Source: Oligoflexales bacterium
Lineage (GTDB): Bacteria > Bdellovibrionota > Oligoflexia > Oligoflexales > Oligoflexaceae
Length of the DNA: 5,882 nucleotides
Assembly (NCBI GenBank): GCA_015232735.1
Contig: JADFZC010000174.1
Location: 1 to 5,882, forward strand
Direction: 5' to 3'
This document shows positions 1 to 5,882 of the stretch, one piece after another (the stretch's first letter is position 1; every line of letters starts with the position of its first letter). The notes under the pieces were generated by a model. It saw only the letters and a program-made list of their open reading frames with translations. It made no database searches and was not told where the DNA came from. The position numbers and the translations under genes are program-made.

Positions 1-77
1 CCTGTGGTGCAAAGCAAGGAAATGATGGTTAATATTTTTTTTATCATTGGCTGGATCGAATTTGGGGGATATTTTAT
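1..77. other. Upstream flank and leader of the receiver gene
   Basis: This is an AT-rich stretch before the first gene. A GGGGGA run at 64-69 lies 8 bases before the ATG at 78 and is a good Shine-Dalgarno site for it. A 6-bp inverted repeat (AATGAT at 21-26, ATCATT at 43-48) flanks a T-rich loop; it has no GC stem and is not a convincing terminator. Frame 1 is open from the window edge to a TGA at 91-93, and frame 3 closes with TAA at 30-32. Either could be the tail of an upstream gene, but there is too little sequence to decide. I see no consensus promoter. Confidence 0.4.
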
Positions 78-443
78 ATGGCAAAAATTCTGATTGTCGA
101 CGATTCAATGACAACCCGAAAAAATCTCAAGGACCTGTTTGAACAGAACGGTTATGAAGTTGTGGAGGCTTCAAACGGGGTATCTGGTTTAAAATCATTC
201 AATGATAATGAAAAAATAGATGCCATCATCAGCGATATCAATATGCCTGAAATGGATGGACTTGAATTTTGCAGGGAAATAAAAAAGCATGAAAGGGGCA
301 CGAATGTTCCCATCCTGGTAGTGACCGCCGTCGCGACAAAAAAAAATAACGAGACAGCCAGAAAAATTGGCGTTGATGGAATAATTGTCAAGCCATTCAG
401 GAACGAATTGTTGCTGGAAGCCTTGGGCAAGATAATAAAATAG
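78..443 (+). CDS. Stand-alone CheY-like response regulator receiver protein
   Basis: A 121-residue protein made of a single receiver domain, with no DNA-binding or enzymatic output domain after it. The acidic pocket is Asp8-Asp9, the phospho-acceptor is Asp53 within SDINMPEMDG, the switch residue is Thr83 and the conserved lysine is Lys105 in KPF. All catalytic residues are therefore present, and it should accept phosphate from a histidine kinase in the cytoplasm. The position three residues before the lysine, Tyr106 in E. coli CheY, is Ile102 here, so the classical Tyr-Thr coupling used by flagellar CheY is absent. That, together with the lack of chemotaxis genes nearby, makes a flagellar-motor role unproven. 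No partner kinase lies in the window. The start is supported by GGGGGA 8 bases upstream. A protein-protein signalling role (phosphorelay or adaptor) is inferred; the family call is secure, the pathway is not. Confidence 0.93.
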   Translation: MAKILIVDDSMTTRKNLKDLFEQNGYEVVEASNGVSGLKSFNDNEKIDAIISDINMPEMDGLEFCREIKKHERGTNVPILVVTAVATKKNNETARKIGVDGIIVKPFRNELLLEALGKIIK

Positions 444-486
444 CGGTGTACACTTGTAAAAATGTAGACAGATAATCCTTTGGCAA
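444..486. other. Short convergent intergenic gap without a clear terminator
   Basis: These 43 bases separate the 3' ends of the receiver gene (+) and the unknown gene (-). They contain TGTACAC at 447-453 and a loosely inverted TGTAGACA about 10 bases on, which match at only about 7 of 12 positions. There is no GC-rich stem followed by a T-run on either strand. Transcripts from both sides may therefore overlap, or termination may be Rho-dependent; that is inference. Confidence 0.35.
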
Positions 487-867
487 TCATCTTATCAACA
501 ACTGATTCCACCGCATCTCGTCAAAACCGATATTGAGTTTACTGCCCTTGTTCCTGGAATAGTCTGCATACGCGGGATATGACATATACTTGATAAAGGT
601 ACGATGGCAAAACGAGTGATGCAGATTTTCTGCAGGACCAAGTGGAGGAATGATCTCCGAAAAACCTCTTGCCAGAGCCGAGGCACATTCTTTGGAGGAC
701 AGAACGAACTGGGAAAGCAGATCACTTGTGATGGGCCTTGTCATCCCATTTTTTTCCATAACGGACTGTACCATGAGAGGCGTTGAGGCAGTCATGAAAG
801 CCTCGATGGACAGGCGTTCTGAAGGTATGAATCCAATGACATTGTTATTTCTATCGCCTGCGACCAT
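487..867 (-). CDS. Hypothetical protein, 126 residues, no recognised family
   Basis: I do not recognise this protein. It is supported as a real gene by a Shine-Dalgarno site (AAAGGAAA on the minus strand, plus-strand positions 874-881) suitably spaced from the ATG at 865-867, by codon use that looks coding and includes AGA/AGG arginines like its neighbours, and by being the longest frame in an otherwise empty 650-bp stretch. It has no signal peptide and no membrane segment. The N-terminal half looks helical, with methionines and small residues (roughly residues 20-75). The C-terminal half is rich in aromatics, His and basic residues, with the segment HHSFCHRTF near residues 83-91 and several Tyr in the next 20 residues. 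Two cysteines (about residues 61 and 87) and a His cluster could bind metal, but the spacing matches no motif I know. It is convergent with the receiver gene and divergent from the carbamoyltransferase gene, so it is its own transcription unit. Function unknown. Confidence 0.72.
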   Translation of the reverse strand: MVAGDRNNNVIGFIPSERLSIEAFMTASTPLMVQSVMEKNGMTRPITSDLLSQFVLSSKECASALARGFSEIIPPLGPAENLHHSFCHRTFIKYMSYPAYADYSRNKGSKLNIGFDEMRWNQLLIR

Positions 868-873
868 ACCGTA

Positions 874-881
874 TTTCCTTT
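874..881 (-). promoter_or_regulatory. Ribosome binding site of the unknown minus-strand gene
   Basis: Read on the minus strand this is AAAGGAAA, ending 6 bases before the ATG at 867, with the AGGA core 8 bases from it. It is the main reason for choosing this frame and start over the overlapping plus-strand frames in the same stretch. Confidence 0.6.
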
Positions 882-947
882 ATCATAAAAGTTGATGATC
901 CGAATATATTTTTTTGCCTTAAATACATAATGTTATAACAAAAATCA

Positions 948-984
948 CAGGGCAGCAGCTTTTTTGTCTGTAAAAAAAACCCTG
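948..984. other. Imperfect inverted repeat in the divergent intergenic region
   Basis: CAGGG at 948-952 can pair with CCCTG at 980-984, and the T6 run at 960-965 with the A-run at 972-977 around a 6-base GTCTGT loop. An asymmetric internal bulge (AGCAGC on the left, AA on the right) interrupts the stem. It sits upstream of the candidate promoter of the carbamoyltransferase gene, so it would not be in that gene's leader. On the minus strand it could lie in the leader of the unknown gene or be an operator. The seven or eight A/T pairs are easily formed by chance in such DNA. Confidence 0.25.
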
Positions 985-996
985 CGCTTCAATTTT

Positions 997-1026
997 TTGC
1001 AAACACTTCGGCCTTTGCGGTATAAT
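997..1026 (+). promoter_or_regulatory. Candidate sigma70-type promoter of the carbamoyltransferase gene
   Basis: A perfect TATAAT -10 box lies at 1021-1026. TTGCAA at 997-1002 matches four of six bases of the -35 consensus with an 18-base spacer. Transcription would start near 1033 and give a leader of about 60 bases before the ATG at 1095. The perfect -10 in the correct place makes this the best promoter in the window. Confidence 0.55.
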
Positions 1027-1094
1027 ATTTCCACATCATTTCGGTTTGATAAAAAACATGCTTAAAACACCTATCAGGCAGCGGAGTCTCACTT

Positions 1095-2816
1095 ATGAAA
1101 AATTACATCGGTCTTACTGCAAACTCCCACGATCCGAGCCTTGCAATCGTAAATTCCAATGGGGAACTGGTTTTTGCCGAGGCTACAGAAAGGTATCTGC
1201 AGAACAAAAGGGCCTGGTTCTATAGACCCGACGACTTGATACGGTTAAAGAAACTATTTAAAAACTATCTTGAGGAGGGCGCCGACCTTGTGATAGCAAG
1301 GACATGGAGCAAACCTCCGCTCCTGAGATCCATTTTCGCAAACTTTTTCCTTTATACGATATACAACAACCTGGAGAAGAACCTTTTCCACCTTAAAAAT
1401 CTCACCGAACCGGGAACAAAGGCGCTTATCGGACAGCTCATGACAGACGGCTGCAATATCGACTACATCGCAAAGGAGATGAATCCCGACATAAGGATTT
1501 CAAGAAAGTATTACGACCACCATCTGACACATGCCGTAGCCGCCTGCATGACAAGTCCTTTCAGCCAGGCGCTGTGCCTCATCGTGGACGGCATCGGTGA
1601 AAATTACAGCGTGATGGCGGTCTACAGGTACGAGGACGGCAGTCTGACGAAACACATGAGCATGCCTCTTTTCAGGCATTACAGCCTTGGCTTTTTTTAT
1701 GAATACGTATGCGCCGCGTGCGGATTCAAGCCCCTTGAGGGAGAGGAGTGGAAGGTGATGGGGCTTGCTTCCTACGGCAAGTTCGATCCCGCCATAGACG
1801 AGATTTTTAGAGACATATTCGTATTCAAGGACGGAATGCTGGCACGGACCAAAAATACGCTTTCGGCCGAAAAAAAGCTTGTTGCCATGACCAGAGGCAG
1901 GGATGAATCGCCCTACAGGATGGCCGACCTCGCACATACGGGGCAGAAATATTTTTGTGAAAACATGTTCAAGCTCATAAACCACTATCATGGACTTATG
2001 AATACTGACAACCTGGTCTTAGGCGGGGGCTGCTTTTTGAATTCATCCTGCAACGGAAAGATCCTTGAAAATACAAAATTCAGGAACGTCCATATTTTCA
2101 GCGCGCCTGGAGATGACGGCAACTCCGTGGGGGCGGCGATAATGGCCTATCTGGAGGATAATGAAAACGCACGGGTGACGCCTGGTTTCCAGTCTCCGTA
2201 CCTCGGGGAAAGGCTGAACGATTTTTCAATCCAGAACTTTCTGAAATACAATCCCCTGAAACCGACTCCTTTGGGAAGCACCTCTGTCGAGGTCAGGGCG
2301 GCGGAAATCCTTGCCAGAGGGAAAATCATCGGCTGGGTCCAGGGACGCGCCGAGTTCGGCCCCAGGGCCCTCGGGAACAGATCGATTCTGGCTGATCCAA
2401 GGCCCGCGGACATGAAGGACAGGATCAACGCCAACGTCAAATACAGGGAAGAGTTCAGGCCGTTCGCCCCTTCCATTCTCCATGAATTCGGAAACGAATA
2501 CTTCGAAAATTACCAGGAAAGTCCATATATGGAGCGCACCCTCAGGTTCAAAAAGGATGTCGTCGAAAAGGTCCCGGCCGTCGTCCATGTGGACGGAACG
2601 GGGAGGCTTCAGACAGTGAAGAAGGAGTGGAATGAAAAGTACTACAACCTCATAAAGGCCTTCTATGAAATTACCGGTATTCCCCTTATTGTAAACACAA
2701 GCTACAACGTCATGGGGAAACCGATCATAAGTTCTGTCGAGGACGCGGTCTCGGTGTTTTATACATCAGGCATAGACGCCCTTGTCATAGGTGACTATCT
2801 GTTTGAGAAGCCTTAA
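1095..2816 (+). CDS. NodU/CmcH-family O-carbamoyltransferase
   Basis: A full-length 573-residue member of the carbamoyltransferase family (NodU, CmcH, TobZ, NovN type), which normally runs to about 550-600 residues. These enzymes make carbamoyl-adenylate from carbamoyl phosphate and ATP, then move the carbamoyl group to a hydroxyl of an acceptor such as a sugar or antibiotic. The N-terminal Kae1-like domain shows the metal-binding HHLTHA at 142-147 (His142/His146), a VDG at 164-166, EEWKVMGLASYG at 217-228, LGGGCFLN at 309-316 and SAPGDDGNSVGAA at 336-348. The C-terminal domain begins near 400 and contains GRAEFGPRALGNRS at 417-430, REEFRPFAPS at 451-460 and NTSYNVMGKPI at 534-544. GGAG at 1083-1086, 8 bases before the ATG, supports the start. 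The N-terminal segment (NSHDPS, then ATERYLQNKR) differs from the usual family pattern and suggests a distinct clade. The acceptor cannot be read from sequence; a glycan, lipid or small molecule are all possible. The next gene on the same strand is a MATE exporter. Confidence 0.93.
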   Translation: MKNYIGLTANSHDPSLAIVNSNGELVFAEATERYLQNKRAWFYRPDDLIRLKKLFKNYLEEGADLVIARTWSKPPLLRSIFANFFLYTIYNNLEKNLFHLKNLTEPGTKALIGQLMTDGCNIDYIAKEMNPDIRISRKYYDHHLTHAVAACMTSPFSQALCLIVDGIGENYSVMAVYRYEDGSLTKHMSMPLFRHYSLGFFYEYVCAACGFKPLEGEEWKVMGLASYGKFDPAIDEIFRDIFVFKDGMLARTKNTLSAEKKLVAMTRGRDESPYRMADLAHTGQKYFCENMFKLINHYHGLMNTDNLVLGGGCFLNSSCNGKILENTKFRNVHIFSAPGDDGNSVGAAIMAYLEDNENARVTPGFQSPYLGERLNDFSIQNFLKYNPLKPTPLGSTSVEVRAAEILARGKIIGWVQGRAEFGPRALGNRSILADPRPADMKDRINANVKYREEFRPFAPSILHEFGNEYFENYQESPYMERTLRFKKDVVEKVPAVVHVDGTGRLQTVKKEWNEKYYNLIKAFYEITGIPLIVNTSYNVMGKPIISSVEDAVSVFYTSGIDALVIGDYLFEKP

Positions 2817-2984
2817 GTTCCCGCCGTCACCCGGCAACGACAGGAAAGCCCGGCATGGCCACAAGGCTAATCCCCTGCTTATCTTAAAGATTCTGACAAC
2901 GAAAAAAAAGATTTCCTCTGGGGCAGGCATTTTGGTGCCATCTTTGGTATAAAATATAAAAGTGGCTTTAAAAAAGGTGATGAA
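2817..2984. other. Intergenic region between carbamoyltransferase and exporter genes
   Basis: These 168 bases are GC-rich for the first 60 and AT-rich after that. I find no strong intrinsic terminator for the carbamoyltransferase gene. The only hairpins are short: GCCG/CGGC at 2823-2835, and GGCA/TGCC at 2926-2939 enclosed by AAAGAT/ATCTTT at 2907-2912 and 2940-2945. None is followed by a proper T-run. Readthrough into the exporter gene is therefore possible. No small gene with a credible ribosome site is visible. Confidence 0.4.
2932..2960 (+). promoter_or_regulatory. Weak candidate promoter of the exporter gene
   Basis: TATAAA at 2955-2960 resembles a -10 box, and TTGGTG at 2932-2937 matches three of six -35 bases with a 17-base spacer. 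A second TATAAA at 2948-2953 overlaps the spacer. Transcription from here would leave a leader of under 20 bases, just enough to include the Shine-Dalgarno AAGGTGA at 2974-2980. In AT-rich DNA such matches arise by chance. Confidence 0.3.
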
Positions 2985-4343
2985 ATGGAAAAATCCAGGA
3001 TTTCCACAAACCGGCAGATTTTTAAAATCGCAATCCCTTCCGCCCTGGGATTTCTGGGAATGGTCCTTTTTGAGACAATCAACATCTTCTGGATTGGCAA
3101 ACTGGGTTCAAGTGCGGTGGCCGGTGTTGCCGCCGCCGCTTTCATTCTCTGGACGGCTTTTTCCATGATGCGCCTGACAACCACGGGATGCGCCAGCCTG
3201 GTTGCACAGAACCATGGTGCAGGAAATCAGGACAGGGTTTATGAAGTCATTAGAGGGGCTTTTTTCCTCTCCCTGATAACAGCCTTCGTCATAATGGCAA
3301 TACTTTATTTTTCCATCGATCTCATTTTCACTTCGATGGGTGTTGATGCCGCGACAAGAAAGCTGGCAAGTGAATACTTCATAATTTACATAATATTTTT
3401 CCCTGTTTCCTACCTCTTTGTCCTTCAGGAAAATGTCTTTAACGGCTATGGAAAGACAAAACCCAGTACAATAATACTCCTTGTCACCCTTCTGATGAAT
3501 ATGATCCTGGACCCCCTCATGATCTTCGGCTTACTTGGCTTTCCCGAACTGGGCATCAGGGGCGCCGCCTTCGCCACGATATCGTGCGAGTTTGTCGGCA
3601 TTCTCTTGAGAACAGGCTATCTTCTAAGAAAAAAATTCATAGCCCCATTAAGTTATTTTCTGAAGTTTTCGACATCCCATTTTTCCGACCTTCTTCGAAT
3701 CGGTTTTCCCTCCGCCCTGACAAACATGGTATGGTCTATGGTGTTTCCCATGCTGACGGTCATCATCACAAAGTTCGGCATGGAGCCCCTGGCAGGCCTG
3801 AATATTGGAAACAGATTTGAAGGCATCCCATATTTTACCGCAATGGGCTTCTCAGTAGCGATAGGCTCCCTTATCGGCCAGTCGCTGGGCCGCGGCGAGA
3901 GGGAGGAGATTAACAGGATCCTGACAAGAGGCGTTATCCTAATCACCATTATTCTCATGCCGATCTCCCTTGCCTTTATTTTTCTCCCGTCAGAACTGAT
4001 TGGGCTTTTGAACAGCGATCCCAAGGTAATCTATCACGGCGCAAAATATCTTCGCATCGTCGGATACCTTGAGATATTCCTCGGATGGGAGCTAGTAATA
4101 GAAGGCGGGTTCAACGGACTGGCAAACACAAGGCCCTATATGAATATACGGATTCCGCTGACATTTATCCGCATACCGCTCGCCTACTTTTTGGCATTTC
4201 ATCTCAGGATGGGGATTGAAGGCGTATGGTGGGCCGTAAGCATAAGCACGTTCTTGAAGGGAACAACCCTGCTTTTGGCATTCAAGACAAACAGGACCAA
4301 CAGGAAGATCATCGGGTCATGCGGTGATCTATCAAAATCCTAA
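2985..4343 (+). CDS. MATE-family efflux transporter (NorM/DinF-like)
   Basis: A 452-residue integral membrane protein of the usual MATE length (about 440-470). These inner-membrane antiporters export drugs, metabolites or other organic compounds in exchange for Na+ or H+. About twelve hydrophobic segments can be picked out in two similar halves: in the N-half near residues 15-35, 45-65, 90-110, 130-148, 160-182 and 190-210; in the C-half near 237-262, 280-298, 315-335, 355-375, 390-405 and 410-432. Family-typical features include the loop VAQNHGAGNQDRV at 73-85 after segment 2, its counterpart IGQSLGRGEREEIN at 297-310 in the second half, and LDPLMIFGLLG near 175-185. The start follows AAGGTGA at 2974-2980. 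The substrate cannot be deduced. It lies 168 bases after the carbamoyltransferase gene on the same strand, which allows but does not show a shared role. Its stop codon overlaps the T-tract of the terminator serving the opposing gene. Confidence 0.93.
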   Translation: MEKSRISTNRQIFKIAIPSALGFLGMVLFETINIFWIGKLGSSAVAGVAAAAFILWTAFSMMRLTTTGCASLVAQNHGAGNQDRVYEVIRGAFFLSLITAFVIMAILYFSIDLIFTSMGVDAATRKLASEYFIIYIIFFPVSYLFVLQENVFNGYGKTKPSTIILLVTLLMNMILDPLMIFGLLGFPELGIRGAAFATISCEFVGILLRTGYLLRKKFIAPLSYFLKFSTSHFSDLLRIGFPSALTNMVWSMVFPMLTVIITKFGMEPLAGLNIGNRFEGIPYFTAMGFSVAIGSLIGQSLGRGEREEINRILTRGVILITIILMPISLAFIFLPSELIGLLNSDPKVIYHGAKYLRIVGYLEIFLGWELVIEGGFNGLANTRPYMNIRIPLTFIRIPLAYFLAFHLRMGIEGVWWAVSISTFLKGTTLLLAFKTNRTNRKIIGSCGDLSKS

Positions 4344-4371
4344 AAAAAGCGGGACATGAGTCATGTCCCGC
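4342..4371 (-). terminator. Intrinsic terminator of the pyruvate oxidoreductase gene
   Basis: A perfect 10-bp stem (4349-4358 with 4362-4371, GCGGGACATG and its complement) closes a 3-base loop. Read on the minus strand, it begins 26 bases past the stop of the oxidoreductase gene and is followed by seven T, a textbook Rho-independent terminator. On the plus strand the hairpin is followed by AAATACCG with no T-run, so it should terminate the exporter transcript poorly. The T-tract overlaps the last two bases of the exporter's TAA stop codon. Confidence 0.88.
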
Positions 4372-4397
4372 AAATACCGTCAAAAATGATATTACTC

Positions 4398-5882
4398 CTA
4401 TTTGGCAGCGCCCTTGGAAGCCATATACTCATACTGGCTCCACTTGGCGTCAGCCTCAAGCTGCGATTCCCTGAACAGCCTTTTTGCTTCGGCAGGGTTG
4501 ATCTTTGTGAGCACTCTGAATCTGTTTTCCATCATCAGGTACTCTTCGACAGGTATCGATGGTTTTGCCGAATCCAGCTGCAGAGGATTCTTTCCTTCCA
4601 TGGCAAGTTCGGGGTTGAAACGGTACAGGAACCACTTGCCGGACTTGACGGCTGCTTCCTGATACTGATAGCCCTTGCTCATATCGATGCCGTGTGCAAT
4701 GCAGTGCGACCTGCATATCACGATGGAAGTCCCTTTGTATGCCTCAGCTTCGGATATCGCCTTAAGCGCCTGACTGTCCTTTGCTCCAATGGAGATTGAA
4801 GCAACATACACATTGCCATAGGACATGGCAATCAGCCCGAGGTCCTTCTTGCCGATCGGTTTTCCGCCCTCGGCAAACCTTGCAACGGCACCGAAAGGAG
4901 TCGCCTTCGAGCATTGTCCGCCCGTATTGGAATAAACCTCGGTATCGAGGACGAGGATGTTTACGTTCTCGCCGCTTGCAAGCACGTGGTCCAGACCGCC
5001 AAAACCGATATCGTACGCCCAACCGTCGCCTCCGACGATCCATACGCTCTTCTTGACAAGATAATCGGCTACCACAAGAAGGTTTTTGGCATCGCTTGAA
5101 CCTTTGCCCTGGAGCTTGTTTTTAAGGGTTGCCACCCTGTCCATCTGCGCGTAAATTTCCGGCTCGTTTGTCTGGCTTGCTTCGAGAATCGATTTTGCAA
5201 GTTCATCACCGATTGTGCCAGAAAGTCTCGATACGAGTTCTCGTGCAAAATCGTTATGTTTGTTTATGGCAAGCCTGAAACCAAGGCCGAACTCGGCATT
5301 GTCTTCAAACAGCGAGTTTGCCCATGCGGGACCTTTGCCCTTGTGGTTTTGCGACCACGGCGTTGTCGGCAGGTTGCCGCCGTAAATTGACGAACATCCT
5401 GTGGCGTTTGCAATAACGGCCCTGTCGCCGAACAGCTGCGACACAAGTTTCAAATAAGCCGTTTCACCGCAGCCCGCGCACGCACCGGAGAACTCGAAAA
5501 GCGGCTGCTGTGCCTGCTGTTCCCTGATGTTTGTCACGCGGATCGTAGAACGGTCGACTTCAGGCAGCGTGAGGAAGAAATCCCAGTTCTTCTTCTCCTC
5601 TGCAAGAAGCGGCGGCTGGTTTTGCATCATCAGCGCGCGTCTGTCGGGATTCTGCTTGTCCTTCGCAGGACACGTATCTGCGCAGTTTCCGCAGCCGGTG
5701 CAGTCTTCAGGAGCCACCTGGATCGTGAACGACTGTCCTTTCCAGGCCTTGACCGACGCATCCGTACTCTTGAATGTCGAAGGAGCGTTCTTCTTGAGAT
5801 CGGATGGGTATGCCTTCATGCGGATTGTCGCATGGGGACATACGAGCGAGCACTTGCCGCACTGAATGCAAAGATCCTGATC
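4398..5882 (-). CDS. nifJ: Pyruvate:ferredoxin (flavodoxin) oxidoreductase, C-terminal part, 5' end beyond window
   Basis: The frame stays open to the window edge, giving 494 residues; the internal Met at 5817-5819 is not the start. This is the C-terminal portion of the single-chain enzyme (about 1170-1230 residues) that oxidises pyruvate with CoA to acetyl-CoA and CO2 and reduces ferredoxin or flavodoxin in the cytoplasm. Fragment residues 5-15 (CIQCGKCSLVC) and 61-71 (CTGCGNCADTC) are the ferredoxin-like domain for two 4Fe-4S clusters. Cys135, Cys138, Cys163 and Cys394 are placed as the ligands of the third cluster next to thiamine diphosphate; their spacings (3, 25, 231) equal those I recall for the D. 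africanus enzyme. The thiamine-Mg motif is GDGWAYD at 285-291, ending with DTEVYSNTGGQ at 313-323. The C-terminus is short, lacking the D. africanus-type extension. About 680 N-terminal residues (pyruvate- and CoA-binding domains) are outside. It is probably highly expressed in fermentative or sulfate-reducing metabolism. The symbol nifJ is the common name for this protein family and does not imply nitrogen fixation here. Confidence 0.95.
   Translation of the reverse strand, partial: DQDLCIQCGKCSLVCPHATIRMKAYPSDLKKNAPSTFKSTDASVKAWKGQSFTIQVAPEDCTGCGNCADTCPAKDKQNPDRRALMMQNQPPLLAEEKKNWDFFLTLPEVDRSTIRVTNIREQQAQQPLFEFSGACAGCGETAYLKLVSQLFGDRAVIANATGCSSIYGGNLPTTPWSQNHKGKGPAWANSLFEDNAEFGLGFRLAINKHNDFARELVSRLSGTIGDELAKSILEASQTNEPEIYAQMDRVATLKNKLQGKGSSDAKNLLVVADYLVKKSVWIVGGDGWAYDIGFGGLDHVLASGENVNILVLDTEVYSNTGGQCSKATPFGAVARFAEGGKPIGKKDLGLIAMSYGNVYVASISIGAKDSQALKAISEAEAYKGTSIVICRSHCIAHGIDMSKGYQYQEAAVKSGKWFLYRFNPELAMEGKNPLQLDSAKPSIPVEEYLMMENRFRVLTKINPAEAKRLFRESQLEADAKWSQYEYMASKGAAK

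Noticed and set aside
447..471. TGTACAC...GTAGACA as a possible insertion-sequence end or operator
   Set aside because: The inverted match is only about 7 of 12 bases, and there is no transposase, partner end or target duplication in the window.
604..895. Two overlapping plus-strand frames (60 and 81 residues) within the unknown gene region
   Set aside because: They lack good ribosome sites at their starts, overlap the longer minus-strand frame that has one, and look like its complement.
1500..1991. 163-residue minus-strand frame inside the carbamoyltransferase gene
   Set aside because: It is antisense to a well-conserved gene whose motifs explain the sequence; its translation shows no domain.
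4356..4799. 147-residue plus-strand frame starting inside the terminator hairpin
   Set aside because: It is antisense to the oxidoreductase C-terminus, its start lies in the hairpin and the product resembles nothing.
5817..5819. ATG (minus strand) as the start of a 473-residue protein
   Set aside because: The frame continues upstream to the window edge and encodes the first ferredoxin-type cysteine motif, so this is an internal methionine of a longer enzyme.
1..5882. CRISPR array, tRNA, rRNA, phage or transposon elements
   Set aside because: No regularly spaced repeats, cloverleaf, rRNA signature or transposase/integrase motifs were seen on either strand.

Overview
The window looks like chromosomal DNA from an anaerobic, Gram-negative-type bacterium. 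The strongest clue is a single-chain pyruvate:ferredoxin (flavodoxin) oxidoreductase at the right edge. Its third iron-sulfur cluster has the same cysteine spacing I recall for the Desulfovibrio africanus enzyme. The middle genes use AGA/AGG heavily for arginine and have moderate GC. A deltaproteobacterial (Desulfobacterota-like, sulfate-reducing or syntrophic) or similar anaerobic source is a reasonable guess, but no rRNA or other phylogenetic marker is present to settle it.

Layout from left to right: a stand-alone CheY-like receiver protein (78-443, +); a convergent 126-residue protein of unknown function (487-867, -); a 227-bp divergent intergenic region with a good sigma70-type promoter candidate; a full-length NodU/CmcH-family O-carbamoyltransferase (1095-2816, +); a 168-bp gap with a weaker promoter candidate; a full-length MATE-family multidrug/metabolite exporter (2985-4343, +); a perfect 10-bp hairpin terminator pointing left; and the C-terminal 494 residues of pyruvate:ferredoxin oxidoreductase (4398-5882, -), whose N-terminal part lies beyond the right edge.

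The genes do not form one obvious pathway. The only suggestive pairing is the carbamoyltransferase followed on the same strand by a MATE exporter. This could mean carbamoylation of a small molecule or glycan and export of a product, but no other biosynthetic gene is visible and the 168-bp gap argues against tight coupling. The oxidoreductase is central anaerobic metabolism: pyruvate + CoA to acetyl-CoA + CO2 with reduction of ferredoxin. It is transcribed towards the exporter and separated from it by the terminator. I saw no mobile element, CRISPR array, tRNA or rRNA. Nothing here clearly amounts to a new system; the most open items are the unknown 126-residue protein and the substrate of the carbamoyltransferase.
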